The notes beneath the pieces are model-generated. The model saw only the letters and a list, made by a program, of their open reading frames with translations. It had not been told where the DNA came from and searched no databases. Shown piece after piece: positions 1-11,253 of a stretch of DNA of 64,000 nucleotides. Position 1 is the first letter of the stretch; each line of letters starts with the position of its first letter. Origin of the DNA: Paraphaeosphaeria minitans (lineage: Eukaryota > Ascomycota > Dothideomycetes > Pleosporales > Didymosphaeriaceae); NCBI GenBank assembly GCA_015832175.1, contig WJXW01000002.1, positions 3,906,001 to 3,970,000 of the forward strand, written 5' to 3'. The translations under genes were made by a program, and so were the position numbers.

Positions 1-502
1 TCGGCACGAAGCGTTTTGATTCGGAGAAGTCTGGAGACCGCGAAGTGCAGCGAACCATGTTGGAGCTGCTGAACCAGCTTGACGGTTTCGCATCCGACGA
101 CCGTGTGAAGGTGCTCGCAGCCACGAACCGTGTCGACGTCCTTGATCCTGCCTTGCTCCGATCAGGTCGTCTGGACAGGAAGATCGAGTTCCCGCTCCCT
201 AATGAAGAGGCGCGAGCTCAGATTCTGCGCATTCACTCGCGGAAAATGACGGTGGATGATGCCGTCAACTGGCCAGAGCTGGCCCGCAGTACCGACGAGT
301 TCGGTGGTGCGCAGCTCAAGGCCGTGTGCGTCGAGGCAGGCATGATTGCGCTCCGCTCGGGACAGCAGAAGATCAGCCACGAGCATTACGTCGACGCCAT
401 ATCAGAAGTGCAGGTAAGCCGAAGCACTCCCGCCCCGCACTTGACACCATGGCTAACCGTCTCCAGGCCAAGAAGAAGGACACGGTCAATTTCTACGCGT
501 AG
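1..502 (+). CDS. RPT5: 26S proteasome regulatory ATPase Rpt5 (3' part)
   Basis: This is the C-terminal part of an AAA ATPase of the 19S base, which unfolds ubiquitinated substrates and opens the 20S gate. The reading frame enters the window at base 3. Exons are <3-413 and 467-502, with one 53-nt intron (GTAAGC...CAG). The visible text holds the ISRE/SRH part of the AAA module: [28 protein letters not shown] with its arginine fingers, then the small helical lid. After splicing the protein ends in VNFYA, a hydrophobic-Tyr-X tail. Such tails dock into 20S alpha pockets and occur in Rpt2, Rpt3 and Rpt5. The final FYA is typical of Rpt5, which separates it from the other five paralogues. The N-terminus lies outside the window. 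Confidence 0.93.
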
Positions 503-1357
503 TGGGACAGAGTGGATAGACAGCGCGTTGCAAGTGCGGGCAGCGTATGTATGCGGCCGCCCTGTAATACTAGGTAGAAATAAATCACGACCATGTCCAC
601 GTCCAGCATCGCTTCCGAGGGTGCACATGGATGGGGTTTTTCGGAGGTGTTCCTGCGTGCACACAGAGTAGACTACCTATGCAACGGCCTCACGACACAT
701 GGACCTGTCGATCTTGGCCTGCTGTTGGAGGCTCGAGGCGATCAGCGCACCTCATTGTGTTTCATGGCTCCCACGGTCTGGTTGTAAGGCTTAATGCAGG
801 TCACGACCCGCTCGTTATCAGATGTAGACGCTGCGTTGTTGCACGCCTCGCTCGTGGCGCTGCTGATTGGCTGCAGTCTAAACAACGAACATGCCCCGAA
901 CGCATCCCCAGGACCTCAACACCAGCCTCAGCTTACCACGAGGAAAAACAATGCCCCGTGATAGGCCCAAGCGCCCGCCTCGTCGTCTCGCAGCAATGGC
1001 GTCTGGAGAGACTCTCGGTCCCTTGGGCCCTGCATAACCGCTCAAAGCGAGCTGGAACCGCTCCATTTCGCCCCGACCAACTCTGCGTGCGGGCCAGCAC
1101 CGCATGCGCCTCATTCAATTGGCTGAGACACGGGCTTGAGGAGGGCGATTTACTTGTCGACCCTATGCGCGAGGCCTAGCATCAGGTGGAGGGGCAGAAT
1201 GACGAACCGAAGTCGGAACGCTGGGTGGAACTGGCGGGCATCCTTCCATAGGTATAACAGATGCATCCGCGTGTCATTTTCGTCTCTTTTCTGGCTACGC
1301 CTCCTTCTTTTTCTCGTGCGTTCTCCTAGTTCTTTCTGAACCTTTGTAGCCGCAGCT
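503..1357. other. Intergenic, RPT5 to BTA1
   Basis: It holds the RPT5 3' region and the BTA1 promoter/leader. ATTGG (inverted CCAAT) boxes lie near 863 and 1119. A pyrimidine-rich tract (about 1280-1345) runs up to the BTA1 start, as is common in ascomycete leaders. Open frames here are low-complexity and unconserved in style. I see no gene. Confidence 0.6.
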
Positions 1358-4206
1358 ATGCTCGGCCTTTCAACATTGCTCGCGAGGGACCCCTTCAACT
1401 TGCCCGTCCTGGCTGTGGGTCTGCTGAGCGTCTTTGTGCTCGCTACCTTTGCCATTGCATTCAAGCCCAAGGGCGAGGCGAGTACCTCCCAGGCGTATCT
1501 GAAGTTTGCGTATGCGTGCTTTTTGAAGCCGCATACGGGTGATAGCAACGGTGACCAACAAGATGCTTTGGTAAATTGCTGGATTTCTGAACAGGATCAT
1601 AGCTAAAATGAAACAGGAAAGCTTCTACAAGGCCCAGGCGGACGTGTACGATGCTACGCGCACGCGACTGCTGAGAGGTCGCGAGGATATGCTGGGTTTG
1701 GTGGCAGCGCAGTTAAAGCACCGCTGTGAAGCTGGATTAATATCTCAGAGACCAGTATGGGTAGACGTGAGTAAATCGGTGGTGGCTTTTTCTATAATAC
1801 TGACAGCAACAGATTGGCGGCGGGACCGGTCACAAGTGAGCACCAGAAGGCCGCTGGCTGACCAGACCGAATTGATCTTGTGTAGTGTCGAACAGATGGG
1901 CAGGTTCGTTTCTGTCCCAGAATTCTTCCGTTCGGTTTGTACGTCTTCCTCTCTCTTCAGCTTGTCCAAGCTAAAACTCCTCCAGACGTCGTCGACCTTT
2001 CACCCAGCCTCTGCGAGATGGCCCGCAAGCGCTTTGCCCGCCTTGGATGGAAGAACGTCAAAGTAATCTGCCAGGACGCCCGCACCTTCCGCCTCCACGA
2101 ACACGAGCCGCAAGCCCATCAGCGCAAGGCAATGATTTCACAAGGCCAGATCGTGCGAGACCTCGACGAGAACGCTGACGCTGGTGGCGCTGAGCTCGTT
2201 ACCATGAGCTACGCTCTATCCATGATCCCAGAGTTTTATCCTGTCATTGACTCTATCTCGTCGTTGCTGAGCTCGAACGGTGTCGTTGGCGTTGTCGATT
2301 TTTATGTGCAGAGCAGGGTTGAGTTCAACAGACGGAATTACACTGGTGGGGCTATTAACAGGCACTGCATGTGGATTTCTAGGGTCTTTTGGAGGACCTG
2401 GTTCGAGATTGACCGTGTCAATCTTGAGGCTGCTCGTCGTGTGGGTACCATCATGCAGCTTACACGTTCAAGTCGAAACTAAGTGCTGACAGGACTACCT
2501 CGAATACCGTTTCGGCACCGTCCTCAGCGTCAACGCTCGCAACCATTTCTTTGGGGCCAGAATGCCATACTACATCTGGGTAGGCTGCTCAAAAGACACC
2601 GGTGCCTCAACCACGAAGCTCGCTGAGATTGATGCTGCTGCGACTGAATCACCCTACCTGTCCGCTCTTGATCTCCGAACTGGGATGGTACCTGCGGATG
2701 TAGAAGTTCGATCCAAGGCCTACGAGTCAGCTATTGTGAATCTGCAGTCTAGCCTTCCTCTCCCTGCCACTTGGTAAGCACGCTCCACGAATTCTCCTAC
2801 CATGCTGACAGCACACAGGTACCAGAACCACCACTGGCGAATCCACTACGACGAAAGCCTATCCAAGCACACCAAATTCAACGATTCCTACATATATGCA
2901 TTCACCTGGGAAGACGACCGCGCTGACGCTCGTCTCCTCAAAGTAACCCCCGACGATGTCGTCCTCGCGATTACCTCTGCTGGCGACAACATCCTCTCTT
3001 TCTGCCTCGAGGCCCCTCGTCGCGTCCACGCTGTCGACCTGAACCCTTCGCAAAACCATCTTCTTGAGCTAAAGGTCGCCGCTTTTACTGCGCTTTCCTA
3101 CCCCGACGTCTGGAAGCTCTTTGGCGGGGGTAAGCACCCGGACTTTCGGGACCTTCTTATCAAGAGGCTCAGCCCGCACATGAGCTCCACTGCCTTCCAG
3201 TACTGGCTCAAGAACGGACCGAGCGTCTTTTCCAGCAGCTCCAGCAAAGGCCTATACTACTCTGGCGGCTCCGGCAACGCCATTGCCCTCTGCGGCTGGC
3301 TTTTCCGCCTCCTCGGCCTCACCCCCGATGTGCAAAAGCTGTGCGCCGCCCAGACCCTCAACGAGCAGCGCGAAATCTGGAATCGCAGCCTTAAAAGTCT
3401 CATCCACAGTAAACTCCTCACCTGGACCGTCTTCTCCAACGAAAAATGGCTCTGGAAAGCCCTTGGCGTGCCCCCTGCCCAGCGCGCCGTCATCGAAGCC
3501 GACTCCAGGAAGGGCGCCGACTTCGACACCGCCACCGCCGAGCGCACAAATAGCGGAAACGCCATCTACGAATACGTACTGAACACTTTCGAGCCGGTTG
3601 TCACGACCACCCTGCTGAGCACATCCAACCACTACTACCTCCTCGCCCTCCTTGGCCACTACACGCCGTCCTCCCACCCGACCTACCTCTCCCCGAAATC
3701 GCACGTCAAGCTCTCCCGCGCATCCGCCTTCAACGGTCTGCGCATCCACACCGACGAGATCTCCGAGGTCATCGCGCGCATGAGACCCGGCACGCTCACC
3801 ATCGTCGTCGTCATGGACAGCATGGACTGGTTCCCACCGACGGGCACGCAGGCGGGGAAGCAGATCCGCGCGCTGAACCGCGCGCTCAAGGTCAAGGGGC
3901 GCGTCATGCTAAGGAGTGCGGGGCTGGAGCCGTGGTATTTGAAGGCATTCGAGGAGTGTGGGTTTGGCTGCAAGAGGGTTGCGGTCAGGGTGCCGGGGGC
4001 GTGTATTGATCGGTGAGTTGTGAAATTTCCTCAGGCGGATGCTGGAGGAAGGAAGAGGGGGTGTGGCTAACGAACGCAGGGTGAACATGTACGCCAGCAC
4101 GTGGATATGCACCAAGGAGATGGATCTCGAGCGCGAGGACGCCAGAACCACTTTGAGGAAGAATTCGATGGGAGAGCTGACGATCGGCGCGCCGGCGATT
4201 AGGTAG
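1358..4206 (+). CDS. BTA1: Betaine lipid (DGTS) synthase, fused BtaB-BtaA type
   Basis: It makes diacylglyceryl-trimethylhomoserine from diacylglycerol and S-adenosylmethionine, a phosphorus-free membrane lipid that can replace phosphatidylcholine. Eight exons: 1358-1570, 1617-1766, 1813-1835, 1886-1938, 1986-2440, 2493-2773, 2819-4012, 4080-4206. They sum to 2496 nt, 831 aa, the usual size for fungal Bta1. An N-terminal membrane segment lies at about residues 13-35. The methyltransferase half follows, with SAM motif VDIGGGTGHN at about 120-129 assembled across three small exons, then VVDLSPSLCE. The second half is the DUF3419/BtaA domain (YIYAFTWEDDRADARLL, then TSAGDNILSF and VDLNPSQNHL), which transfers the aminobutyryl group. 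The domain order (methyltransferase first) is that of fungi. Exon 3 is only 23 nt. In other fungi the pathway responds to phosphate limitation; I see no regulatory site that proves this here. Confidence 0.94.
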
Positions 4207-4811
4207 GTGCCGGTCACCCGTGCTTGAGATGTGGGATGAAATGAGATGAGATGTGATGCTGGAGATGATACCATATGTTTTGATCCATACGTTGATACTT
4301 TTCTTTCCTGCGGTCTGATGCGAAGGCGCCAAGGAGCACTTCACTGTGCGTATTATAGATGATATAGACCACCTATACGAAGAGAAAGTCACCCATAGGA
4401 TTCGCCATATTTGCTCCGGTGCACCGAAGCTCTCCCAAACTACCTCTTTGTTCTTCGGCCTCTCCCAGCTCGTCCAAAGAATCGGCGAAAGGCCAAAGTA
4501 AAGTAGCTTGGCTATGTGATGTGGTAGTTATGCCTCCAGAACGCTTGCAGCTCGTTGGTTTGGCGAATGTTCCCGTCCTGGTGTTCGAGTAGGTATCTGG
4601 ACAAAAAAGGTGCCGATGGTCGTACGTCGAGGTTCTCCACAGCACTAGGCGCGCGTACCAGCAGAGCCCGAGCACCCTGCAATTGGCGCACAATAAAATC
4701 TGCTCAGCCTCGCACATCAAACTTTTGTCGTTGCAGCAACCTCGCCTTTTTCTCTTCATTTTTGTCTGGGTTATATAATTAAATATCTCAATATTTTGCA
4801 TCAAATCACAA
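4207..4811. other. Intergenic, BTA1 3' side to tRNA-Arg
   Basis: BTA1 3' untranslated and flanking DNA. I see no gene or repeat in it. Confidence 0.6.
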
Positions 4812-4899
4812 GGCACCTTGGCCTAATGGTAAGGCGTTGCTTTCCGGCTACCCGCATGGAACGTGGCAAAGATTGTGGGTTCGAGTCCCATAGGTGTCG
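4812..4899 (+). tRNA. tRNA-Arg(CCG) with a 16-nt intron
   Basis: All arms pair. The acceptor is GGCACCT with AGGTGTC plus discriminator G. The D arm is GCC/GGC with loop TAATGGTAA. The anticodon stem is TTGCT/GGCAA and the T arm is GTGGG/CCCAT with loop TTCGAGT. The anticodon CCG is at 4844-4846. A 16-nt intron (4848-4863) sits at the canonical place after position 37. The A box (TGGCCTAATGG) and B box (GGTTCGAGTCC) are intact. The mature length is 72 nt before CCA addition. Confidence 0.9.
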
Positions 4900-4909
4900 C
4901 ACACATTTC

Positions 4910-4915
4910 TTTTTT
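4910..4915 (+). terminator. RNA polymerase III terminator
   Basis: A run of six T residues begins 11 nt after the tRNA 3' end, preceded by a shorter TTT. That is the expected Pol III stop. Confidence 0.75.
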
Positions 4916-6165
4916 CGTACCCGCGTCTCAAACGGCATTTAGCCTGAGCGAATGGCAGCAGTTTTTAGGTGCAGGGGGGAGGGAGGGGGAAGGGAGGAGA
5001 GGGGGTGCGGAGATTGGCAATTGAAGGTGAACGGCCAGAATCTGCATCGCCTCTTCTAATAAAGGCTTCGGCACATGGGCATTCTTTTTTACAGATCGCC
5101 TGAAATGTGATACAAATGAATGGCGACAAGTAGGACACTACAACTTTCTCTCAATGCATTTCGGGAAAAAATAATTTGAGAACATTTGAAAGAGAACCTG
5201 GCAAGCCCTTGAGGCATTCCTCTTGCGCTTCTCCGCCTCTAGTTCCATAGCTACTTGCGTCCGTGTCACTTTAGCTCTAGTATGATGTAGATATTGCCAG
5301 CATCCAAGTTCGGCTTAACTATAATAGGTTGTAAGGTAGTGAATGGTGGGCATCGCCAGGCTATGCATTCTGGGAGTATTATCGATGAGCTCAGCGTAGA
5401 CATCGAGACACGTGTATTGCTCCTACAGATAAGACAAACAAATAGATGTGAAATCTTCCGCAAAGACCCGTGTCTAAATCAGGATTTGGCAGGGGCAAAC
5501 AAGTGAGAAGATAGTGGGGAGCTTGGACAGAGACGTTGATCCTAAGGACTACTAGGTGCATGTTCTAAAATTGATAAAGCAAAAAGCAACTGAACGCCGG
5601 TTGATTCGACTCACCGTCGCCCTCGTTACCTAGCCATAGAACCGCCTACATGTGCTCATCGTTGATGCGGCTGGATGTTGCTATTGCCATCATCCCTTCA
5701 ATCGACGATTTGTACCTCCCCATCGAGAGATCTCTCCCATGCGAAACCCGCATCTACAGCTGCGGAGAGTCACTGAATGAAAAACAGAGCAGTGAGATAT
5801 ATCAGATGCCAGAGAGATCAGAGAGACGCGAGCAAGCCTGCTTGGGATGAAATGTGACCAGGGCAAAGGCACGCAACATATACCAATGCTTTTGCACATT
5901 GAACGCTGTTGTAGTTACGGGGCCTAGTATTTTCGTTTTCGATTCAATGCTGACTGCATCGCTAGGAGCTCGTATTATGACAGAGAACGCACCACCTTGT
6001 GAGACAGCTTGGAGAAAGTAGTTCTTAGCTCACGTTTCGTGTTAGCATTTAGGCACAGGTACAGGTCTGGTACAGTGCCTAATTCCGCTTGAATACGCAC
6101 AGGATTCTCTGTCGCATTCGAGGTGGTACAGTGCAATGGCCGCCGACCCGGCATCTCTAGCCATC
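4916..6165. other. Intergenic, tRNA-Arg to methyltransferase
   Basis: No supported gene. A purine tract with several runs of 3-6 G lies at 4973-5007. The remainder is AT-leaning with only short unconvincing frames. The part next to 6166 is the 3' side of the minus-strand methyltransferase. Confidence 0.55.
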
Positions 6166-7330
6166 TCACCGGTTGGAGATGGGGAATGTCCAGTACCACA
6201 CAGTCTACAACAATTAGTAGATGCAGTGAGAATTAGAGTGGATGTTTGCTCCGAGTCAGCACGTACTCTACCGTGCCATCCGATGCCCCCTTCTTCATCC
6301 TCATCCACATCATCACCCGTCAACGCCTCGAACACGCGATTTTTCATTGCCTTTCCTTGTCAGCACAGCCTGGTCTATCAGAACCATCTCTTACCTGCAG
6401 TTCGTCCCCTTTCAAACTTGAAACCTGCGACATAGTAGCGAACCGTTCCCAGATCTGATCCCTGGAAAGCCGAGTACCGTAAGCTACTTCATCTTCATGC
6501 AACGGCCACTCAAAGAGCTGCTGCTGCTCCAGCTGGAGCACGTCCATCCACTTGAGCTCGCGGTACAGGCTGATAGGGTTCGGCAAGCTCCGAATAATAG
6601 CTTTGAGGCGCGCTTCGTAGGGCGTGGATGGCGTGTGGTCGATGGGCGCGTTGACTACGTCCACCAGCGTCAACTCTCCTCGCAGCGCAAGTAGGTATGT
6701 CAGGAACGTCCACACGCACAATCATCCACATTCCAAATCATCCCCAAGCCCCCACCGCCCGGTTTCAAGACCCTCTTGATCTCCTCGAGCGTCTCAATCG
6801 TCGCGAACCTAACCACCCATCATCAACTCAACTCAACTCAACTCAACTCAACTCAACTCAGCTCAACTCAACCTAACTCAGCTCAACTCAACCTTCCGCA
6901 ACTCCCCCAAAACATACCAATGAAATGCCTAAACCCATCAGCAACCCCTCTCACCCCCCCGGCCCTCCCCAAAAGCACTAACCTGCGCAACGACAACCCC
7001 ATCCGTCCACCGCCCCTCCACACTCGCCAAATCCTCCCCCCGATCCCCCACCACCCTCACCCCCGCCAATCTCTTCCCCTCCAACACGCCTCTCATCTCC
7101 CCGTGCGGCTCCCCAGCCACAACCTCGAACCCCTCTTCCCTCGCCGCGAGCAGCGCCGTGAATTTCCCCGTGCCAGCGCCCAGCTCGACGAGGCGTGCAC
7201 CGGGGCAGCCGGCGACGCCGATCGCGGAGAGGAGAGCGGAGACGGCGGGCTGTGGGTACGTCGGGCGGTGGGTGTCGTAGGAGGATGCGGCGTGGAAGCC
7301 GTGGGTGGCTTGGGGGTGGATTCGGGGCAT
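6166..7330 (-). CDS. Class I SAM-dependent methyltransferase
   Basis: A soluble small-molecule methyltransferase of the Methyltransf_11 type; the substrate is unknown. Minus-strand exons: 7330-6983, 6928-6918, 6808-6720, 6654-6395, 6350-6267, 6204-6166. They sum to 831 nt, 276 aa. SAM motif I is LVELGAGTGKFT at residues 47-58. The continuation AFHWFATIETLEEIKRVLKP is assembled across exons 1-3 and is characteristic of this group, then GMIWNVDD. The protein ends TVWYWTFPISNR. Exon 2 is a micro-exon of only 11 nt (GCATTTCATTG), needed to complete the FHW text. The 109-nt intron after it carries an AACTC pentanucleotide repeat. Yeast Crg1/Tmt1-like enzymes are distant relatives, but I would not assign a substrate. 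Confidence 0.85.
6824..6892. repeat. AACTC pentanucleotide microsatellite inside an intron
   Basis: About eight perfect and several interrupted copies of AACTC (plus strand). It lies wholly within intron 2 (6809-6917) of the methyltransferase. Confidence 0.9.
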
Positions 7331-8470
7331 GGTTCACGAGGCAGTGTTTCGGGCCTTGGGTTGGAAGGTTGATGGGCTCAGTGATGAAGGGAACGGAGTG
7401 GTGAGGTGGGCGGTGGAGGGATATGTGGATCTGGGGACATGGGTGTCGTGGTGTTGGTCGCGCGATTGCGACATTGCCGGGGTTTGTGATAGGTAGGGGC
7501 CGCTAGGCAGTCTTGGGCGCAGGTAGGGTGGTGAGCATTGCCTAATAAGACTATCGTATAGACTGGACTAGGGTTTTAGGGTCTTCGATGCGTGCAGGTG
7601 TGGGAGAGTAGACACGTGCATCGTGATTGTCGAAACAAACCGAGGGCGCTGAAGAATCAGCCATAATCTTTTTGGGCAAGTGCATGTCAGTCACACATCG
7701 CCTCCAAACACTTTGCAAGTCATATCAGGAAACACTTTCACGCTGTGATATAGCATGTACGGCCAATCCTGGCCGAGCCTGCTTCCATTGCCAACCGAGT
7801 TAGAGCAAGCTCTCTAATCCTTTCCAAAGTGAATTTCCGCAGCCAACACTTCATGCAAACCACGACAACATCAACTCCAGCCATGCAAACTCCCGGCACA
7901 ACAAGGGAAAGCGCCAGTCTAGCAACTGGATCGCGCAAATAACATGGACACGCCTGGCAGCGTTCGTCCTCCTGAGAGGGGGTAATCATCCTTTCCTTCC
8001 CGAATCCGCAAATATCAAAATCAAAATCCAATCCAGGCGGAAGCCGCAATGCCGAGAATGCTGGGCACGTCGGCAGGTGTCAATGACAGGTGTCAATGAC
8101 AGGTGTCAATATAAAATATATGTGTAAAGGAACTCCCCAAGATGCATCTGCTCGCTGGCGCGCTGACGCTGATTGGTAAAACTATTCATGGTCGACAAGG
8201 AATAGTAGCTGGAATGTGCAGCGTAGCTACAGTGCAACATTCTATCCGTTGCAGTACGAAGCCGTGAGGTACGCGATCGCAACGGTGATAATAAATAGTC
8301 AAAGAATGTTGCATGCGCTACCGGATGACCTGGAGTGAGGTCTCGTTAGTCTGATAGTTTTTGTTATGACACGGGGTAGACTGGTCGATTGAGGCTAGCC
8401 TGGACGACAGTGCTTCAGTTGGCGTTGCAAACCTTTGTACAACGTGCAGTATCACCTAGCCGCCCTGTCT
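7331..8470. other. Intergenic, between methyltransferase and RING/LON gene
   Basis: It holds the methyltransferase promoter side and the 3' side of the RING/LON gene. One short tandem repeat is listed separately. I see no gene I can support. Confidence 0.55.
8075..8110. repeat. 13-bp tandem repeat, 2.8 copies
   Basis: Unit AGGTGTCAATGAC, two full copies and one partial, perfect. Confidence 0.9.
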
Positions 8471-10222
8471 TTACCTCTTGCGGCTATTGATGACGCAGTC
8501 ATGCGTCTTCAGAGCCGACTGATGTTGGCATTTTGGGGGCAGTACGTACCATCTCTGACCTCGTATCCTCCTAATCCACGAAAACACAATCTTTAGGCGC
8601 TCGCGGACACGGGTTGTTCGCAACAATGTGTATTTCTCTTCCTCAGCAATGGGAACGACCGATGCGAACCAGTAAGGGAAAAGAGCCGGATCTTCGGGTG
8701 GTTCGCCGTACACTTGGACAATGCGTGTGCTCAGCCAGGGGGCACTGGCGTCTCGCATCTGGCGAATAAAGGCCATGCAGTTGTCCAGCAGCTCTTGTGT
8801 TGACAGCTGATTCACAGTGACGTCCAAAGGGAGGGGCATTTCTGGATTTTCCTGCTGAAATCGCGCAGCAAAATCCTTCGCAACAGTAGTCTCACTTTGC
8901 TCTAAAACACCTTCTTCGGCCAGAGAAAGATCCTCTACTCGTTCAACTCGAGCGACGTGGTATCCGTCCAGCAGACCGTGCCTGCGGATCCTGAAGCGAC
9001 CGACGCCTCGTGTTTCCACAAAGCTCCGTCCGTCGCGCATGACCTCAATATTGATGATCTCAAGAAGAGTTCCGTACTCGAGGAATTGTGTAGGCCCTAG
9101 GTCACCTTGTGGAGCAGAATTACGGTTGTACATGACCATGCCAAATTGTCCGTTGCCTTCCGCACAACGTCTCATCATCAAGCGATACCGAGGTTCGAAA
9201 ACGTGGAGAAATGTAGGCATCGTCGGAAGAGACAATGTGCACACAAAGAGCGGAGTGTTGAGGTCATCGACAGCGCTCTGCTCTTCCGCTTCCACGGCCT
9301 TGTTTCGGGCCTCGACAAGATCCGAGCAGAGGGCATTCAGAAGGGCATTGAGTAGAAGATTGCTGGGCTTGTTATGCAACGAAGCAGGGATGTGCAAACC
9401 GCGTCGGCACACGGGACATATGCTGCTGTGGTCCATGACGCGGACGAGACAGCGGCGGCAGAAGGTGTGACCGCACGAGGTTGTCGTCGGATCCAGCATC
9501 ATGTTGTAACATACAAGGCAATCAAGCTCTTTCTGCGTGGCGTCTCGCAGCCGCTCCAGCAATGCATTGTCCAAGTCCTGGTATTCTTCGGTATCTGACA
9601 GCGTCTCGTATTCGACCTCGGAGCTATACCGCAGGTCACCCATCTCAGCCATGGTGAAAGTGGAGAGCAGTCGGCCGCCTTGAAGCACTCTCGAATTTCC
9701 CTTTGCCTCCCTCTTTTCCCCCTCTTCTATTGGCAGGTCATCATCCCACTTCAACACCTCTTGCAGACGTATAGACATGTGTTCCACCAGCGGCAGGTGT
9801 TTGGCGACCTCAGTCTTGATCTGCTCCATGAGCTTCGTCAAGATGACGTCTACGCTGCACTCGGCGGCAGCGTGCTCGGCGTCGCACGACGACACCGGAC
9901 AGGATAGACCGAGGAGTCGATCGGGCGTATTCGGGTAGGATATGTTGGTGCGGACGACGGGATGGGGAAGGCAGCCGCGGCAGACGGTATGACGGCATGG
10001 CAGCGTAACGGGAATGCTGAAGGGCTTCGAACACTGTGGGCATTGGACCAGGCGGACGAGCTCTCGCGCATCAGCGTGGGTGGCTACAGCAGCCTTCTCC
10101 GAGTACTCCTGCGGCACCGCATTCTCTACCATCAAGGCTTTTGAGGGAAGTTGTGATTGACTCTGGAAGGTCTGGTCCCCGTCGCGGGCGAGGAAGAGTT
10201 CTTTTTGACGTTGTGAACTCAT
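8471..10222 (-). CDS. RING finger / LON substrate-binding domain protein (CrgA/LONRF type)
   Basis: A predicted E3 ubiquitin ligase, intracellular. The uninterrupted frame gives 583 aa from the ATG at 10222. The first RING-like cluster is at about residues 60-112 (CPQCSKPF, then PCRHTVCRGC, CPVSSC). A canonical C3HC4 RING is at about 233-272 (CLVCYNMM, SCGHTFCRRC, CPVCRR). A LON N-terminal domain occupies about 320-560 (PLFVCTLSLPTMPTFLHVFE). There is no Lon protease ATPase or Ser-Lys dyad, so names such as ATP-dependent protease would be wrong. Mucor CrgA, which represses carotenogenesis, has the same layout, but a light or pigment role here is not shown. The frame stays open upstream to 10696, but that stretch is proline/serine low complexity and I treat it as leader. 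The last 20 or so residues after GQRW could instead be an intron (a GTACGT donor is present there). Confidence 0.85.
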   Translation of the reverse strand: MSSQRQKELFLARDGDQTFQSQSQLPSKALMVENAVPQEYSEKAAVATHADARELVRLVQCPQCSKPFSIPVTLPCRHTVCRGCLPHPVVRTNISYPNTPDRLLGLSCPVSSCDAEHAAAECSVDVILTKLMEQIKTEVAKHLPLVEHMSIRLQEVLKWDDDLPIEEGEKREAKGNSRVLQGGRLLSTFTMAEMGDLRYSSEVEYETLSDTEEYQDLDNALLERLRDATQKELDCLVCYNMMLDPTTTSCGHTFCRRCLVRVMDHSSICPVCRRGLHIPASLHNKPSNLLLNALLNALCSDLVEARNKAVEAEEQSAVDDLNTPLFVCTLSLPTMPTFLHVFEPRYRLMMRRCAEGNGQFGMVMYNRNSAPQGDLGPTQFLEYGTLLEIINIEVMRDGRSFVETRGVGRFRIRRHGLLDGYHVARVERVEDLSLAEEGVLEQSETTVAKDFAARFQQENPEMPLPLDVTVNQLSTQELLDNCMAFIRQMRDASAPWLSTRIVQVYGEPPEDPALFPYWFASVVPIAEEEKYTLLRTTRVRERLKIVFSWIRRIRGQRWYVLPPKCQHQSALKTHDCVINSRKR

Positions 10223-11253
10223 ACAGCTGGTTTCACGGCACGTCTGCTCTTCCTCTTTGCATGTGCACTGCGCGACCGCACCTGCTGATCGTGTGCGTGG
10301 GCGGGAAGGAACGGTTCGCGGGGTAATGCGAGGGACTTCGAAGTATGGGCAGGCGCGGCGAGCGGACGAGCAAGGCGGTTCGTCTGGAGGTAGAGGAGCC
10401 TGAAAGCTCACTCGACTCGAGGTGGTGGGAAAGTGGGTGAAGGTGCGGAAAGGCGGCGGCGGTAGTGGTGGTGGTGGTGGTGTGGTGAGCGTCACAGACC
10501 AGGCTTCGTCAGCAGCAGACGCAGGGATGGCCCGATAGCTCGATTCGTGAGAGGGAGTGGTAATGTACACGATATATGAGTTCCGCAGGGCAGAGCAGAA
10601 CAGAATAGAATAGAATAGGGCAGGGCAGAGCGGAGGGCAGAGCGAGAGCGGCAGGTATCGTAGGCGGAGGGGGGGCGGGGGCAAAAGGCGGTTCAAGGAG
10701 CGTAGGTATCACCGCGGTCCGCTCGGGGAGTCGAAGGTGTCATGGACATCTGCGGACATGTACTGGCCATGTTTCCGCACGAGGCAGAATGCATGATACG
10801 TAGCCGGGCTAGGATCGGCGATGTCGTTGTGCGCCATGTTGACTTGGAGGGCGAAAGACGCTGGTTCCGATCACAAGGCCTCTATCTTCTCTGCGCCTAT
10901 CGAGCAGTGGGCCTACATCGACCCACCGACTAGCTCATGCCGGCTGCCTCGATGCTGTTCAACGACAGTGCAGATTTTCACCGACAAGAAGACTTTCGGT
11001 GCCTCTGCGACTGCGAGGTGCTCGGAATCCCCGACTGCCGGGGCCCGTCGCTTTGGTGGCGTCCCAGCCCGCAGAGCCATCTCGTGGCCGTCCTGCATCT
11101 GAGGCATACACACACAGCTACACCTACACCTACACCATTTCACGAGCGAACCCGCTCCACCATCCGTCGCGGCCATGGCAGCACACATTCCTACGTCGAT
11201 GCTGGTGCTGGTGCTGGTGCTGGTGTTGGTGTCGCTGACCTGTCACTGCTGTG
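10223..11253. other. 5' flank of RING/LON gene up to minisatellite
   Basis: Low-complexity leader and promoter DNA. It contains an AGAATAGAAT/GGGCA purine tract near 10590-10635 and a GTGCTG/GTGTTG microsatellite at about 11203-11232. No gene is supported. Confidence 0.55.

Noticed and set aside
7738..8049. Minus-strand frame with CQACPCYLRDP, reminiscent of fungal zinc-finger fragments
   Set aside because: The remaining motif positions are absent; at best a decayed fragment.
10223..10696. In-frame N-terminal extension of the RING/LON protein (158 codons)
   Set aside because: Proline/serine and hydrophobic low complexity with microsatellite-like DNA; conserved-style sequence starts at the Met at 10222.
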